A DNA stretch of 64,000 nucleotides from Oreohelix idahoensis (taxonomy: Eukaryota; Mollusca; Gastropoda; Stylommatophora; Oreohelicidae): assembly GCA_024509875.1 (NCBI GenBank), contig JAMPIV010013754.1, positions 62,001 through 126,000 of the forward strand, read 5' to 3'. The notes under the pieces are model-generated. The model was not told the origin of the DNA and searched no databases. It worked only from the letters and a program-made list of their open reading frames with translations. Position numbers and translations under genes: made by a program. This document shows, piece after piece, positions 10,679 to 22,838 of the stretch. Numbering within the stretch: the first letter of the stretch is position 1; every line of letters starts with the position of its first letter.

Positions 10679-11935
10679 AGACATCCCAGACGCGTGTCAG
10701 AGAACGATTCGTCTCTTTTATTCATCTGAGCAAACAAGTCTGTTGCCAGGATTGGCGTAAGTTGTAATTTACATTTCATATTTTATTACTAACATGTGAA
10801 CTAACATATATATGTATATTTTACCATGTGAATTTTAATGTGTGAAACTCGCTATTGGATGTCACAGTCATTTGGGGCTGGCAACCTCAGTATCTAGAAT
10901 GATGATTCATGAACCACCACTGCACGGGCTGGTGATTGCTTTATTGGTAGTTTCGTAACGAGAACTAAAAGCATAAAGTAGTTCCAGGCTCCCTATGGAG
11001 CAGGGAGGGAAAGATGAAAGAAATGATGTACATTCTAAGTATAAGACTTACATTTTCAAAGCAGCGTAAATGTCTCTATATACATATTCACTTTAAAATT
11101 AATGTAAGTTTTCAAGCTTTAAACCAGTGTAAATGTCTATGTGAAAATATTCATTTTAATTAATAGAAGTTTCAAACTTTTCCATAAGTGTAAATATAAA
11201 GGAAACATAAATGAATTTATATTGTGAACACACAGTGGAGATGTAAATATAAAACATATTATATCTGTACGTTTAACCTTTTCATTTAAATGTAATGTAA
11301 AGCTAACGCTATTCAGTTTAAATGTAAAGGAAGTATTATCCCGAGGGATTAAATTTAATTCTCATCGAGGGTAAATTCTGACATGGGATGGTAGAATAAC
11401 TATGTGTCGGAAAAACGCCATACTCAGAAGAGCGTTTCGTTTCTATTTCTATTTCCAGTTAATGGTGGTACCAGCAGAAAGTACTATCTCTGGAACCAAG
11501 TGAAGGTAGAAGTGGACTGATGTTTTGCGAGACGCTATCATATGAGGGTCTTATAGACAGGCGCAGAATCAGCTTAGCCGCTACTCCTTGACGTTCTGGG
11601 AACGTGCGGTGCCTGAACGTTGACCAGAGACGAGCGAGAGCAGAGTGAAAGGAACTAACCCAGCGGGAGAAGAAACTACCTTTGGCAGCAAAGTAAAAAT
11701 ATCCGCTGCCAAAAGTGACCTCCTTTATTCAGTTAAATCCCATTCAAGTGATGAAGTCCTTTTCATAAATATTCAAATTATTTTCCAACTGTTAAAACTT
11801 AAAGTGATTATTAAATTGTGTTATTTGTAATGTTACAAATTTAACTTCGATTTAATCCTTTTAAATCTACTACATGTTTGTCTCAGTCAAAGTTACTAAA
11901 CACACACTCTAAATATATTATAATAATAAATTCCC
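10679..11935. other. AT-rich, no gene; weak internal duplication
   Basis: No domain is seen. At 11050-11200 two imperfect segments (taaatgtctatatacatattcac versus taaatgtctatgtgaaaatattcat) suggest an old tandem duplication. The right part may include a diverged LTR, because the next 300 bases match a leader repeat. Confidence 0.4.
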
Positions 11936-12235
11936 CCGATTAACTCAGCGCTGGGGGCTTAACGAGCTAGAATAAACCATTGTTAAATTCTTCATAAAAG
12001 TGTCGGCAGATTATAGAATTAACGTGCTTAGCGACAGCCAGCATTGTTTTCGCTTATCTGAATATCTTGTGAAGACTCCCATGTGATAGAAGCTTTACTA
12101 CTCTTCTATCGACATTTCTGCCAAGAGTAATCTTGATAGACTCCACTGAAGCCTATAATAGATACTCTTCAGTTTTGGCCACTGTTGGAACACTACTGCA
12201 AAGCAGGGGAGGCAAAACCGTCACACAATGTTAAC
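11936..12235 (+). repeat. retroelement leader-like repeat (copy at 35147-35450)
   Basis: About 300 bases are shared with 35147-35450: a TGGGGGCTT start, then ttctatc...tgccaagagtaatcttg, and later ctactgcaaagcaggggag. TGGGGGCT resembles the start of a tRNA-Pro primer-binding site, so this could be the region just 3' of an LTR. No gag follows. Confidence 0.4.
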
Positions 12236-12249
12236 CTCATTTCAAAGAT

Positions 12250-12548
12250 AAGATCGCTCTTGTTATAATACAGTTTACACATCTCTTGTTATAATATACA
12301 GTTTACACATCTCGTGTTATAATATACAGTTTACGCATCTCTTGTTATAATATACAGTTTACGCATCTGTTATAATATACAGTTTACGCATCTCTTGTTA
12401 TAATATACAGTTTACGCATCTCTTGTTATAATATACAGTTTACGCATCTCTTGATATAATATACAGTTTACGCATCTGTTATAATATACAGTTTACTCAT
12501 CTCTTGTTATAATATACAGTTTACGCATATCTTTTTATAATATACCAT
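12250..12548. repeat. ~27-bp minisatellite
   Basis: About 11 copies of a unit around ttgttataatatacagttta plus cgcatctc. Several copies have lost the internal tcttg. Confidence 0.9.
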
Positions 12549-12555
12549 GAACTAA

Positions 12556-13165
12556 GAACGAACGAACAAACGAACTTTATTTTCAAAGGGTTAAGAATCG
12601 GGCACGCAGGCCCGTCTTACGTTATGCTCTTCCTCTCTCTGTCATCTTGCATACTCTATCTGTCTTTCCTCTCTCTCTCTCATCTTGCATACTGTATCCT
12701 TTCAATCGCCCATGTATTTTGAGCATTATTTAAGCATACAACATTATCAAGGTAAAATAATAGCATACATTTGTAATATCCAGTTATAATGAAATTTAAG
12801 TATGTTTTAAAAAATAATTTAAAAATAAAATAATTAATTTAAAAAAAAAATAAAAAATAAAAAGAAAGTAATTAAAAAAAAACCAAAACAAAAAAATCTA
12901 AACCATTGATACAGTAAATTAGACATCACTTGAAACATAATCAGATTATGGTAGCACATAATAAGAACTCGTGAAATATTGGAAATCTGCTGTTGAATGA
13001 CTAGGGACTTGGTGTGTTGTCAGCGCATGCGGAAAATTCTACCACAGGTGAGCGGCTTTGAGACCCAAGCAGATACTGCCACAGGGAGTGAATTGTTAAC
13101 GCCTTCACTATACGAGATCCAGCTTTATGACCTATGCTCCTTAGGGAGGTAAAGGGTATTGACTG
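12556..13165 (-). repeat. CR1-like LINE 3' end, two minisatellite units
   Basis: Read on the minus strand: decayed ORF2 C-terminus (CCGCTCACCTGTGG region), 3'UTR, an A/T-rich stretch, two copies of the 37-bp unit, cgggcctgcgtgcccgattc, then a terminal (GTTC)n repeat. The terminal tetranucleotide repeat is typical of CR1-type 3' ends. Confidence 0.75.
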
Positions 13166-13775
13166 ATAGATGAGAATCGTGTATATAGGCCCGTCTTGCA
13201 TTTTGCCCTTCCTCTTACTCATCTTTTATTGCTAGTTATCCAGACATTCTCCAACATATTTAAAGTATTAATTTAATGGCGATGCAACATTATAAGTAGT
13301 ATAAAGCATACATTTACAGTATCTGATTACAATTGAGAAGTAAGGTATATTAAAATGAAAAACTAGATCATCAGACCCTCCATACAGTATATTATATTAT
13401 AATAATTCGAAACATAATCAGTTAGGGCGGCATATAATCAGCACTCGTAATGTATTTGAACAGTCTACGATTATGAGTATGGACTGTGCGTGTTTTTCAG
13501 GTCATGTGGAAAATTGTTCCAAAGATGAGCAGCTGAGTAAGCCAAGCTCTTCTTGAACAAGTCTAGCCTGGGCTTGGGTACCTGTAATTTGTTTAAGCGC
13601 TGACTACGTTTTTCATTGTATTTTAAAAGTGGCCACAGATACGGTGGAGCATTTTGTGACAAGATTTTGTGAGCGAATTTAGCTTTGTTAAATAGGAAGC
13701 GCTTTCTGAGATGTAAATAATGGAGGAAACCGTGAGTCCTGTGAACATTAAATAAATTAGTAAATAAATAAATGA
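13166..13775 (-). pseudogene. CR1-like ORF2 C-terminus and 3'UTR
   Basis: The minus strand encodes LRKRFLFNKAKFAHKI, NAPPYLWPLLKYN and VPKPRLDLFKKSLAYSAAHL, the conserved C-terminal part of CR1/L2-like RTs. Stop and 3'UTR follow, with one minisatellite unit near 13200-13230. It begins at about the place where the neighbouring 14136-18060 copy stops but repeats a few codons, so it is probably a separate 5'-truncated copy. Confidence 0.7.
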
Positions 13776-13833
13776 AGGTAATTAACAGGTACTCGTTGGA
13801 CATAAATGGTGGCACTAGACCACTGCATTAGCC

Positions 13834-14022
13834 ATGCTACCAAGGAGAAGTCTCAGCACTGTAGACCGTGGTCGAGCCATGGCATGGATTCAGGATGGTC
13901 AATCTGTTCGTCATGTTGCAAGACGTTTAGCAGTGTCCCACTCTACCATTCAGAGACTTCTTGAGAGATTTCAAGCTACCGGACATTTGGAAAATCGACC
14001 CTGCTCACGAAGAATTATATAA
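13834..14022 (+). pseudogene. Tc1/mariner transposase N-terminal DNA-binding domain
   Basis: The 62-residue frame reads LSTVDRGRAMAWIQDGQSV, RHVARRLAVSHSTIQRLLER and GHLENRPCSRR. This is the first helix-turn-helix of the bipartite DNA-binding domain of Tc1-like transposases, followed by the usual basic GRPR-like hinge. A stop follows at once, and no second HTH or DDE catalytic domain is present. The fragment could bind DNA in principle, but nothing suggests expression. Confidence 0.7.
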
Positions 14023-14067
14023 ACCTTGTCTAAACTGAATGGCGGCCCTTAACTTGTGTCCAGTAGT

Positions 14068-14100
14068 ATAAGTGATAGGCTTACCGGGAATCGAACGAGT
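14068..14100 (-). repeat. tRNA-derived SINE head fragment (B box)
   Basis: The reverse complement has a perfect GTTCGATTCC B box followed by cggtaagcctatcact, the same tail as at 7240-7275. Confidence 0.55.
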
Positions 14101-14135
14101 ACCTGTTAATTACCTTTCTTTATTTATTGACTTAT

Positions 14136-16211
14136 TCATTTTCTGAGGGGTGATATTTTAAGATAAATGTATAGATCTATACAATGTGTTTGGTGTTTAT
14201 CAGCAACTAGGCGCACTGCGCGTTTTTGAAGTGAATGGAGCCTTTTTGTGTTGGATATGGAACAACCATCCCAGATTGTGGAACAATAGTCTAGGTATGT
14301 TGGTATGTGAGATGTGTAGAACATTTTCCTTGCCCCCTCATCCAGGAAGTGTTTGATTTTGGCTAATTGGTAAACTTCCCGTGCTGTTAGCTTTGTGAGT
14401 GCATGTACATGTGAGTTCCAACTTAGGTACTTGTCAACAGTTAGACCTAGAGTTTTATGTTCATTTACGTTTTCAATTAGTGATGTTCCAATGTAGAGCT
14501 GAAGTGTAGTTTTCTTCGTTTTATTAATATTTATTTGCATTCGATTCTCCACTTAATAAGATTATGTGTATCAGTTTGTAAAGATCTAGTGAGGTGGAAC
14601 TTTTATCACTAGTATAAACAGTACAGTCATCGGCAAAAAGGTCACAGGATGAGTGTTTGATGTGTAGAGGAAGATCGTTAATGTATACGGCAAAGAGAAG
14701 AGGGCCGAGAAAAGAACCCTGAGGAACACCGGTATCGACAACGGTTGGGTTGGACAAGGAATTATTGTAAGACACCACTTGTTGACTGTCTGTCAGGAAT
14801 GATTTAATTAACTTCACCAGCTTAAGATTTACTTTCATTGTTTCTAATTTTCTGAATAAAATAGTGTGATCTATTGTAAGTCTACAAAGATGGCTCCAAT
14901 TACATTATCGTTATTGATGTTTAGATGCCAGGTCTATCATTTTAGTTAAGGCTGTGTGGCATGAATGCTTTGGTCTAAACCCCGACTGGCTGTCAATTAG
15001 CAGGTCATTATTGGCTATGAGTTCTATTGCTGTTTTTTGTATGTGTTTTTCAAGTGGTTTGGACAGCGACGATGTAAGAGAAATGGGCCTATAGTTACTA
15101 CGGTTGCTATTATCAGATGAACCAGGTTTAACAAGGGGGTATACTTTAGCGATTTTAAAGGCAGATGGAAAGTAACTCCTTGCGATACATTGATTATATT
15201 TGTATGTTAGTGAATCAGTAATAGCTGATGCAGCATAACGCAGTATTCGATTCTGATTCCATCAAGTCCCAATGAGTTATTATCTTTAAAGTCAAAAAGA
15301 TAGTTATGAACTTTGTTAGCTGTTATAAGAGGGATGTCGCATGGAATAGTGTTAGTACACTTGTTCTCGCAGAACGTAGATAATTTGCTTAAGTCACAAG
15401 GGGAAGAAGGTATAGCGGATTTTATATTGTTGATTTCTACCTTAAAATGATTGCTGAAGTCTGTACAAGTAAATGAAGTATTAGGAGTTTGTGAGTCTGG
15501 TGAATTTCTTTTGTTCACTAAGGTATTGATTGCCTTCCATATATTTTTACTGTTTGTTTTGCTTTTAACTAAATTACTAAAGTAGTTTTTCTTTTCTCTG
15601 CGAATTAAATATTGTACTTTGTTTCTCTACTTTGTAACCTCTACACCTCACGGTAGAAGGGGAACGACTAAGTAAGTACTTTGTTTCTTACTGCCCAATA
15701 TGTAATGATGTCCTTATTTTTGTGCGCCCGATCTCTCTGCCTCTTAGCATCAAGTACTTCTTGCGTGATCATGGAGATTTTATCTTTTTACGCGAATTTC
15801 TTTAGTAGGCGCATGCTTATTAAAAATACTATAAAATGTCAGTGTCCAATATTAAAGATATCCTATTACAATGGGTCTTTGCTTATGTGGCTTTACCTCT
15901 AACCATATGTTTTCTATATCTGTGGTCTCTAGATCGTTTCTGCGGCGATAACTGAGAGAAGTGGAAATATAAACTGCTAAACCTGTCTCTAATTGTCTAC
16001 TAGAATCTCGCCGAATAGTTTTAAAACCATTACGTGCAATGTCATCGTCAGTTATATTCCCATTCAGACGACTTTCTGAAAGCCCCAAAACATGGACATT
16101 TTGATTGAGAACTTGTGTGAGTTCTGGAAGTTTACCTAACAGGTGGTTTACGTTCAGATGGTAAAGTCGCAAACCATTCATGGTTAGTAATTGTTCATAA
16201 GTAGCTGGCAT
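14136..16211 (-). pseudogene. CR1/L2-like LINE ORF2 (endonuclease-RT), degenerate
   Basis: Read on the minus strand. The N-terminal endonuclease is at 16211-15852 (LYHLNVNHLLGKLPEL, HVLGLSESRLN, ENIWLEVKP). The rest of the endonuclease, about 100 residues, is deleted at about 15852. The pre-RT linker lies at 15840-15520, the RT fingers at 15518-15207 (NNSLGLDGI), and RT palm motifs at 14838-14524 (GVPQGSFLGPLLFAVYINDL and SSCDLFADDCTVYT). The thumb is at 14552-14136 (LGLTVDKYLSWNSHV, FYTSHIPTYLDYCSTIW, LHSLQKRAVRLV). The catalytic FADD is preserved, but several stops and frameshifts and the endonuclease deletion make it inactive. A 49-bp LINE insertion sits at 15627-15675. Confidence 0.85.
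15627..15675 (+). mobile_element. 49-bp extremely 5'-truncated LINE insertion with 13-bp TSD
   Basis: The sequence aacctctacacctcacggta through aactaagtaa equals the last bases of the LINE at 40872-41889. It is flanked by perfect 13-bp duplications gtactttgtttct (15614-15626 and 15676-15688). About nine extra bases at the 5' junction look like a partial copy of the target. Confidence 0.85.
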
Positions 16212-16429
16212 TTTTTGTTATGAAAAAGAAGGTTGCACTCAAATAGAAAAGTAAATAACTACTAAATTTCACAATGGTCGTAGTAAATAAGTGCGAAATT
16301 TAGAAAACTAATTACAAACAGTTCAGCTGACTGAATTACGTCAATAATGGGTGAAAAATGTCCCAAAACAAGCGCACATAGATAGACAGACAAACAGTGT
16401 GAAAAAAAAAAATATATATATAAAACAAC

Positions 16430-18060
16430 ACTCAGCAGTTGCTGGTGTCACCGAGACAACTTGTGAGGCCAACTGTCACTGTTAATGTGGAGGAGAGGTG
16501 TGTTGAAAATAGAAGTGCGGTGGATTTGGCCGTGATAGATGATGCATTTGGTAGAAAGTGTTTGCGGGATGCTGAGGTACTGTTGTTGAATGAGTGGGGT
16601 ATTCCGGCAAGTACGACATCCAAGTGTACGTTGCGTAGTCCAAGAGTCTTTGTTGGTGTAGGAAATGATGAAAGGCTGGGTATGTGGGTTGATGTGGAAA
16701 AACCTGTGACGACAGCGATGAGGGGTGATCTCTCATTGGTGTCTGGGACGACAGCGGAAATGGTGACATTTCTGTGGATGAAGGCTGAGCAGATTGAATG
16801 GGATCACTTACAGACCTTTGGAAATGGAGTGGGTCAAGTCGGTGTTGTCGAGGAGGGTCGTCTGTTGTAGAAGGTTGTTGAAGGCAGACATTGTTGGATT
16901 CCTGCACATCTGTGGTTCTAACAAGGGGTATGACTTGATGATCCTGATTGTCAGATGATGTTGTGCGGCTGGTGTTTTAAAGTTGTGGGTAGTGATAGAA
17001 AATGGTCATAATTGGCATTAGAGGAGTAGCTATTTATATTCACATGGCGTTTGGAAGGATATATGGATGCTGATGTGCGAGTTGTGCCTTTGAGGGTGCT
17101 TTCTGAATATTTTATATTTTTCGCTGTCGCGAAAGAGTAAGATATTTCAATCAAATCATGACAGTCGCCAACATACTGGTCCCTTAACTGGATAATGTAA
17201 TATCGCCGCTGTAAAGATGCTTCCTAGGGGCTCCAGATGTGGTAAGGAAGACTGAGCTGTGATCTATGAAAATATGTTCATTTTTGAGGCAGTGTTTTTT
17301 AAGTATAGCATTGTTAGTTTCAACACATTTGCGGTAATAGGCACGGACTGGCGGGATAATAGAGGAAAAATAAATTTTGGCATTATGGAATAGGGACCGA
17401 AATATGAATGTGATCTCGATTAGGTCTGTCTGTGAGAGTTCAATATCTTTTATTGAGTCTGACAGACCTATGTGCACAGTCACTCCAGTTACAGAGAGAT
17501 CAGACGAAAACCGTTTAAGGAGGTCAGTAGGTCGTGAGTTGATGCCCAGTTCTTGAAGCGAACAGACACCGAATCGGTATCACTAGTTACTAGTTTTGAT
17601 TGTTGAAGCTCCTTCATGGTTTGGTCCCCAAAGATGAGATGTTTTCTTCTGTTCGTGTGGGTGCCAGTGATAACAGCTGTTGCTTCCCTTGTTCCAGTTG
17701 TGCTGTGGCTGCTAGAAGTCTTGTGGTGTGTGCTGGCAGCTGCCGGTCGAAGTGGCGGATGGCGATTTGAAATTTTGACCGGAATTCTGCAGACACTGAC
17801 TGCAGGATTATCCGGAGTGTCCAGGGAATTATATTCATTAAGGCGTAGTTCAGAATGTAATATATGTAGAAAATGGTTTCTGTTTGTGACCCAATTTGTT
17901 TGTATACTGCTGTGTAGTTTGCTCCTGAATGTGAATTTGCTGTTTTCGTAGCGACTTTTTAGAGACGTGATCAGCCTGAAGCTGTTCGTAAGATTTTTTA
18001 AGACTGCTCAATTCAGCTTTCAGTAGCTTACATAAACAGACTAGCTCGGCAGCGTTGGCG
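16430..18060 (-). pseudogene. CR1/L2-like LINE ORF1 (coiled coil, esterase-like), degenerate
   Basis: On the minus strand, 18060-17840 encodes a Lys/Glu/Gln-rich, coiled-coil-like N-terminus. Between 17838 and 17614 lies LRIILQSVSAEFRSKFQIAI. 17483-17184 encodes an SGNH/esterase-like block: TVHIGLSDSI, DLIEITFIFRSLFHNAKIYF, then YYRKCVETNNAIL and FIDHSSVFL. 16907-16430 is a Pro/Ser/His-rich tail. The order matches ORF1 of CR1-type LINEs, whose esterase-like domain is known in the clade. The usual G-x-N-D of the esterase reads G-L-S-D here, so the active site looks damaged. Frame changes separate all the blocks. Confidence 0.7.
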
Positions 18061-18400
18061 TAGCTGGCGAGTCCTTTTTAGGGCTTTATGCTAGCAGATA
18101 GATAATGTTGGTCCTTTTCAGGACTTAGTATCTATCAACACTGATCGGGTTAGCAGTCAACAGAGTTCACTTATTTTTGGATGGTAAATGCGCTCTGATA
18201 TAACCAAATAAGTTGAAAGGAACGCGCCTCGCCACAAGAAGGCAAAAACCGAACCAAACCAAAACTTTCAGTACCTCCATCTCAGATGTTATTTTTGTAT
18301 AAATATCGTCATGTGGTGATTGTATAGTTTACTTGCGTGGTGTCCTTTCTAGACTACTATCAAGTAATCGTATGATAAGAGTAACGGTTAGACCTTATAA

Positions 18401-18703
18401 GGGACCCAAAGATGCAGCAATAGATAATGCAGTCAGCTACCCATAGCTTGACTGCTTGCGTCAGGGTCAGTGAAGCAGAGCTGACCAAGACCCTACTCCA
18501 CCTCCACGTGGTGGTCCTGGAAACAGGCTGCATCACTGCAGTCTGGCTGAGAGAGTAGGGATCGAAGAGGGAAGGCAAACCCGGTCCCAAAAAATGCCGT
18601 GCTGAAGTCGGATGTGTCGGCCGAAAGGCGCAGATATCACAGCTTTGATGTAAACAGACACAACGCAACCAACGTCCTTTTCAGGGCGAACGAGGAAGAA
18701 GAA
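18401..18703 (+). mobile_element. ~303-bp SINE-like element (family B) with TSD
   Basis: It starts gggacccaaagatgcagcaa and ends gcgaacgaggaagaagaa. It is flanked by gaccttataa at 18391-18400 and 18704-18713. A second copy, clearly homologous along its whole length, is at 25112-25423. The GAA-rich 3' end resembles the 3' end of the RNase-H-bearing LINE near 62605-62635, which may supply its machinery. I see no clear pol III boxes. Confidence 0.8.
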
Positions 18704-18713
18704 GACCTTATAA

Positions 18714-21099
18714 CAGCAGGATATAGTCGTGTCAGGCTGTCTCAAACAACGTCTTTGTTCCTGATAGCCAGACAAAACAAAGAGCAGACAAGCCAGCCCA
18801 GATGGTGAAGGTAACGGGAGATCATAAACATAAGGATCCCACACCTATAATTAGCCAACAGTTGGCACGTTGTCAATGTCTGGTTAAGAGGGAAAAAAAA
18901 CATTTTGGGGGAGGGAACGGGTGTTAACGTTGAGACGGGGCGTAACTTATCCATCATTTCACAGACCATCTGTCTTGTCTGGAGGGCGGCGGTAATGAAG
19001 ACACATTTCCCAAGTAAAGCTATACAGACTTGATGGAGATGTTGTAACAACACCTATTTGTTAACTGGGGACCACAGACAGAACAGAACAGTTTCACTAC
19101 TACCCAGTGCAGGCATGTCGTATGTAACCCCTACAAATGGTGCTGGCTACATATTCTTATCAAAAATGTGCTAGCTACACAACTGTAAACAAACAATTAT
19201 GTCATTCACGTGAGCTGCCTGGATAGAAGTGTAGGTCCTCCAGCTAGTATTAAGTCAGGAGGACATACAAAGAGAAAGGACATCCTCAACCAGCAGGACA
19301 AACAAAGATAAAGATACTCTACCCAACAGGACAAACAGGTCCTCTAACAAGTAGGACAAACAATTAGACTGGCCCTCTAACCAGCAGGACAAAGACAGAC
19401 CTAAACACAACACCCGCAGTTGATGACGCAATGCAGACATAATATAAAAAGAAGTATAAAAAAAACCAGTTGTAGAAATGACTTTAATTTTGTTATTACC
19501 AAATACACTAAAAACATAAATAAATATTCCATACATTCTATTGTATATAATCAAACTGGATAGCCCTTTATTGAAAGTCGTCATATCTTTGAAATTAAGA
19601 CCCCCCCCCCCCCCCCCCCCCCCCCCCCATTGTGTAAACGTTGCAGTGGCTTGGATCCTGACGATCTCCGCGAGCTACAAGACTATTTGACGTTTGAAGT
19701 CATCCTCACTTTTATTGTGCCGCCCTATGAGCCACTAATGCAGCTAGTCCCCCCACGGGAAGTCTGCACCAAAGCCCTGTGATGCGTGATGCCATATGAT
19801 GATGGATGGTATCCGCATGTCTGGTTTTGTGTAGTGTGTAGATGTGTTCAGTCAAAACAATGTTCATGCAACAATAACAGGGCAATCCACATAGGACGTC
19901 AGTAAACTCACGACGTATAAAGTCAATGAGTCTTGAAACAGCCGTTGACGTTTTTCTTCATTATTTATTGTGGACGCCACAGTGACAAAATGGTTACGCA
20001 AATGTGTAGGCACATCAAACAGTCATTATCACAGCAACATTCAATACAGCAATAAACGGTAGACAGCATTACAATGATGAGTCAGATGCATGTTATATTT
20101 CAAAGTGCTGTAAATGTAGTCAGGTGAACAACTCCATCCTTTTCTATAACAGCCAGGAGATAACCAGATGTATGAGATCAGTTCACTCTCCTTAGTTTGA
20201 CTTCAGCAAGACAGACACGTCTGCCGAAGTACAAATAATGTCCTCAAGAATATCCTCTAGATAATAAAGGTTTTCTAAACCTAGTTCATTTAACAAAGTA
20301 GCAAGTAATGGTCCTTGGAACCTGCATCAACCGATGCAGTACAATGCAGCGACATGTGAGCTGGGAAAGAACATCTCGTGACGACGACTTTCGGAGACAG
20401 GCTATGAATCGAAATCGCTCACGACCCAAAATCGATAGAGTTAATGAAAGAGTCAATTTACCTTGCTTTCATGAAATACACAGAAATATCACGCCTCCCG
20501 ACATGTGGGAAAACACTAGAGGTATTATCTCGACTAAACGAAATATCCATAAGAGGACTACACATCCCTGACAGAACAAAAAAAAGCGGAGATCCCCTCT
20601 TCAACGAGGCATCTCTTTCGCCATTCCAAATCGCTCACTCCCACTAGTGGTGGGCGGAAACCGATCGACAAACAACAAGACAAGTCATGCGCAGTCCAGC
20701 GCAAAAATGACCACAGCTCAAAAGTTAACTGCATTCGATACTAACGCGAGAAGACAAATGCTTACCGAGAAAAGTGACTATAGATTTCAAGCAGTTGTTG
20801 CCCTTGCGTTATAAAACAGATATTGAAATAAAACGATGTTGCGAGAATTTATCACGCAACACCCTGATATGCCCATGGCACTCGTAACGTCCGGTATTAA
20901 GATTTGTTAGAAAATGATGTCATCATGTCTGTCGTTCGGCTTGACGTCGCTGCCTGAAGGAACGGACTAGCCTCCACACATCACTATAACAAGCAGAGAT
21001 TCCATTTTATAATTTTCTTCATCTTCTTCAAGTATGACTCTCCACAACTTCTTGTCTCCGGTACTCTTGATTAATTCTGCTAGTAATTTCTTGACATGC
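18714..21099. other. no gene; weak repeats and a poly-C run
   Basis: Diverged ~30-bp repeats around cagcaggacaaa are at 19240-19410, and a run of 28 C is at 19601-19628. The open frame at 20308-20571 shows no recognisable domain, and I do not call it a gene. Confidence 0.5.
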
Positions 21100-21179
21100 C
21101 ATGATGTCAAACTGTCGTGATGTCAAACTGCCATGATGTCAAACTGCCATGATGTCAAACTGTCATGATGTCAAACCGT
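21100..21179. repeat. 16-bp tandem repeat, 5 copies
   Basis: Five copies of catgatgtcaaactgc with one or two changes each. Confidence 0.95.
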
Positions 21180-21284
21180 CCAGTATCTCCGCTATTGTCA
21201 TCCTGTATATGTTTTTCCTTCAATCTTTCCTGCTGTCACAATATATTGCAGTTTTTGAATAAGGGGGATTGCTTCCTTATAACA

Positions 21285-21780
21285 TGAGGATATGCGCCCG
21301 ATTCTCAACCCTTGATAAATTAAATTTTTTCTTATCTGTCTATCTAGTCTATCTGATTCTGCTCTTGAGTTAGGGAAGGCAAAGACAGTGAGGCAAGAAA
21401 CTGGTTACCTATCTCATAAAGCTGGATCTCGTATAGTGACAGCGTTAACAATTCACTCCCTGTGACAGTATCTGCTTGGGTCTCAAAGCCGCTCACCTCT
21501 GGTAGAATTTTCCGCATGCGCTGACAACACACCAAGTCCCTGGTCATTCAACAGCAGATTTCCAATATTTCACGAGTTCTTATTATATACCACCAAAATC
21601 TGATTATGTTTCAAGTGATGTCTAATTTACTGTATCAATGGTTTAGATTTTTTTTTCTTCATTTCTTTTAGGTTTTTTTAAAACATGCTTAAATTTGATT
21701 ATGATTGGATATTATAAATGTCTGCAATTATTTTACCTTGATAATGTTGTATGGTTAAATAATGCTCAAAATACATGTGC
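21285..21780 (+). repeat. SINE body fused to CR1 ORF2 end and 3'UTR
   Basis: Plus strand: 21285-21325 resembles the CR1 3' terminus (gcgcccgattctcaaccctt). 21355-21475 is the SINE-body family (cttgagttaggga...). 21478-21600 is the decayed ORF2 C-terminus (ctcaaagccgctcacctctg...cacgagttcttatta). 21600-21780 is CR1 3'UTR leading into the array. Confidence 0.6.
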
Positions 21781-22838
21781 GATTGACAGGATACAGTATG
21801 TAAGATGAGAGAGAGAGAGAGAGAGAGAGGGCGGGATACAGTATGTAAGATGACAGAGAGAGGAAGGGCAGGATACAGTATGTAAGATGAGAGAGAGAGA
21901 GGAAGGGCAGGATACAGTATGTAAGATGACAGAGAGAGGAAGGGCAGGATACAGTATGCAAGATGACAGAGAGAGGAAGGGCAGGATACAGTATGTAAGA
22001 TGAGAGAGAGAGAGGAAGGGCAGGATACAGTATGTAAGATGACAGAGAGAGGAAGGGCAGGATACAGTATGCAAGATGACAGAGAGAGGAAGGGCAGGAT
22101 ACAGTATGTAAGATGACAGAGAGAGGAAGGGCAGGATACAGTATGTAAGATGACAGAGAGAGGAAGGGCAGTATACAGTATGCAAGATGACAGAGAGAGG
22201 AAGGGCAGGATACAGTATGCAAGATGACAGAGAGAGGAAGGGCAGGATACAGTATGCAAGATGACAGAGAGGAAGGGCAGGATACAGTATGTAAGATGAG
22301 AGAGAGAGAGAGGAAGGGCAGGATACAGTATGCAAGATGAGAGAGAGAGGAAGGGCAGTATACAGTATGTAAGATGACAGAGAGAGGAAGGGCAGGATAC
22401 AGTATGTAAGATGACAGAGAGAGGAAGGGCAGTATACAGTATGTAAGATGACAGAGAGAGGAAGGGCAGGATACAGTATGTAAGATGACAGAGAGAGGAA
22501 GGGCAGGATACAGTATGTAAGATGAGAGAGAGAGGAAGGGCAGGATACAGTATGTAAGATGACAGAGAGAGGAAGGGCAGTATACAGTATGCAAGATGAC
22601 AGAGAGAGGAAGGGCAGGATACAGTATGCAAGATGACAGAGAGAGGAAGGGCAGTATACAGTATGTAAGATGAGAGAGAGAGGAAGGGCAGTATACAGTA
22701 TGTAAGATGAGAGAGAGAGGAAGGGCAGGATACAGTATGCAAGATGAGAGAGAGAGAGAGAGGAAGGGCAGTATATAGTATGCAAGATGAGAGAGAGGAA
22801 GGGCAGTATACAGTATGCAAGATGACAGAGAGAGAGAG
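21781..22838 (+). repeat. ~37-bp minisatellite, about 28 units (CR1 3'UTR unit)
   Basis: Units start aggatacagtatgcaagatg and end gagagaggaagggc. They vary as 35/37/39 bp through a GA microsatellite inside the unit, and as cag/gag after the ATG. The array continues directly from CR1 3'UTR on its left and stops at the (GAAC)n terminus of an inverted CR1 copy on its right. Confidence 0.95.

Larger units (their letters stand above)
13760..14130. mobile_element. inverted-repeat cassette around a Tc1 fragment
   Basis: A perfect 22-bp inverted repeat (13776-13797 and 14094-14115; aggtaattaacaggtactcg...) extends to about 40 bp with two mismatches. It encloses the Tc1-type fragment and a SINE head. 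The ends do not look like Tc1 termini, so the origin is unclear. Confidence 0.5.

Noticed and set aside
13834..14022. Host gene with a paired-like homeodomain
   Set aside because: The residues match Tc1 transposase HTH and the frame ends without any other domain.
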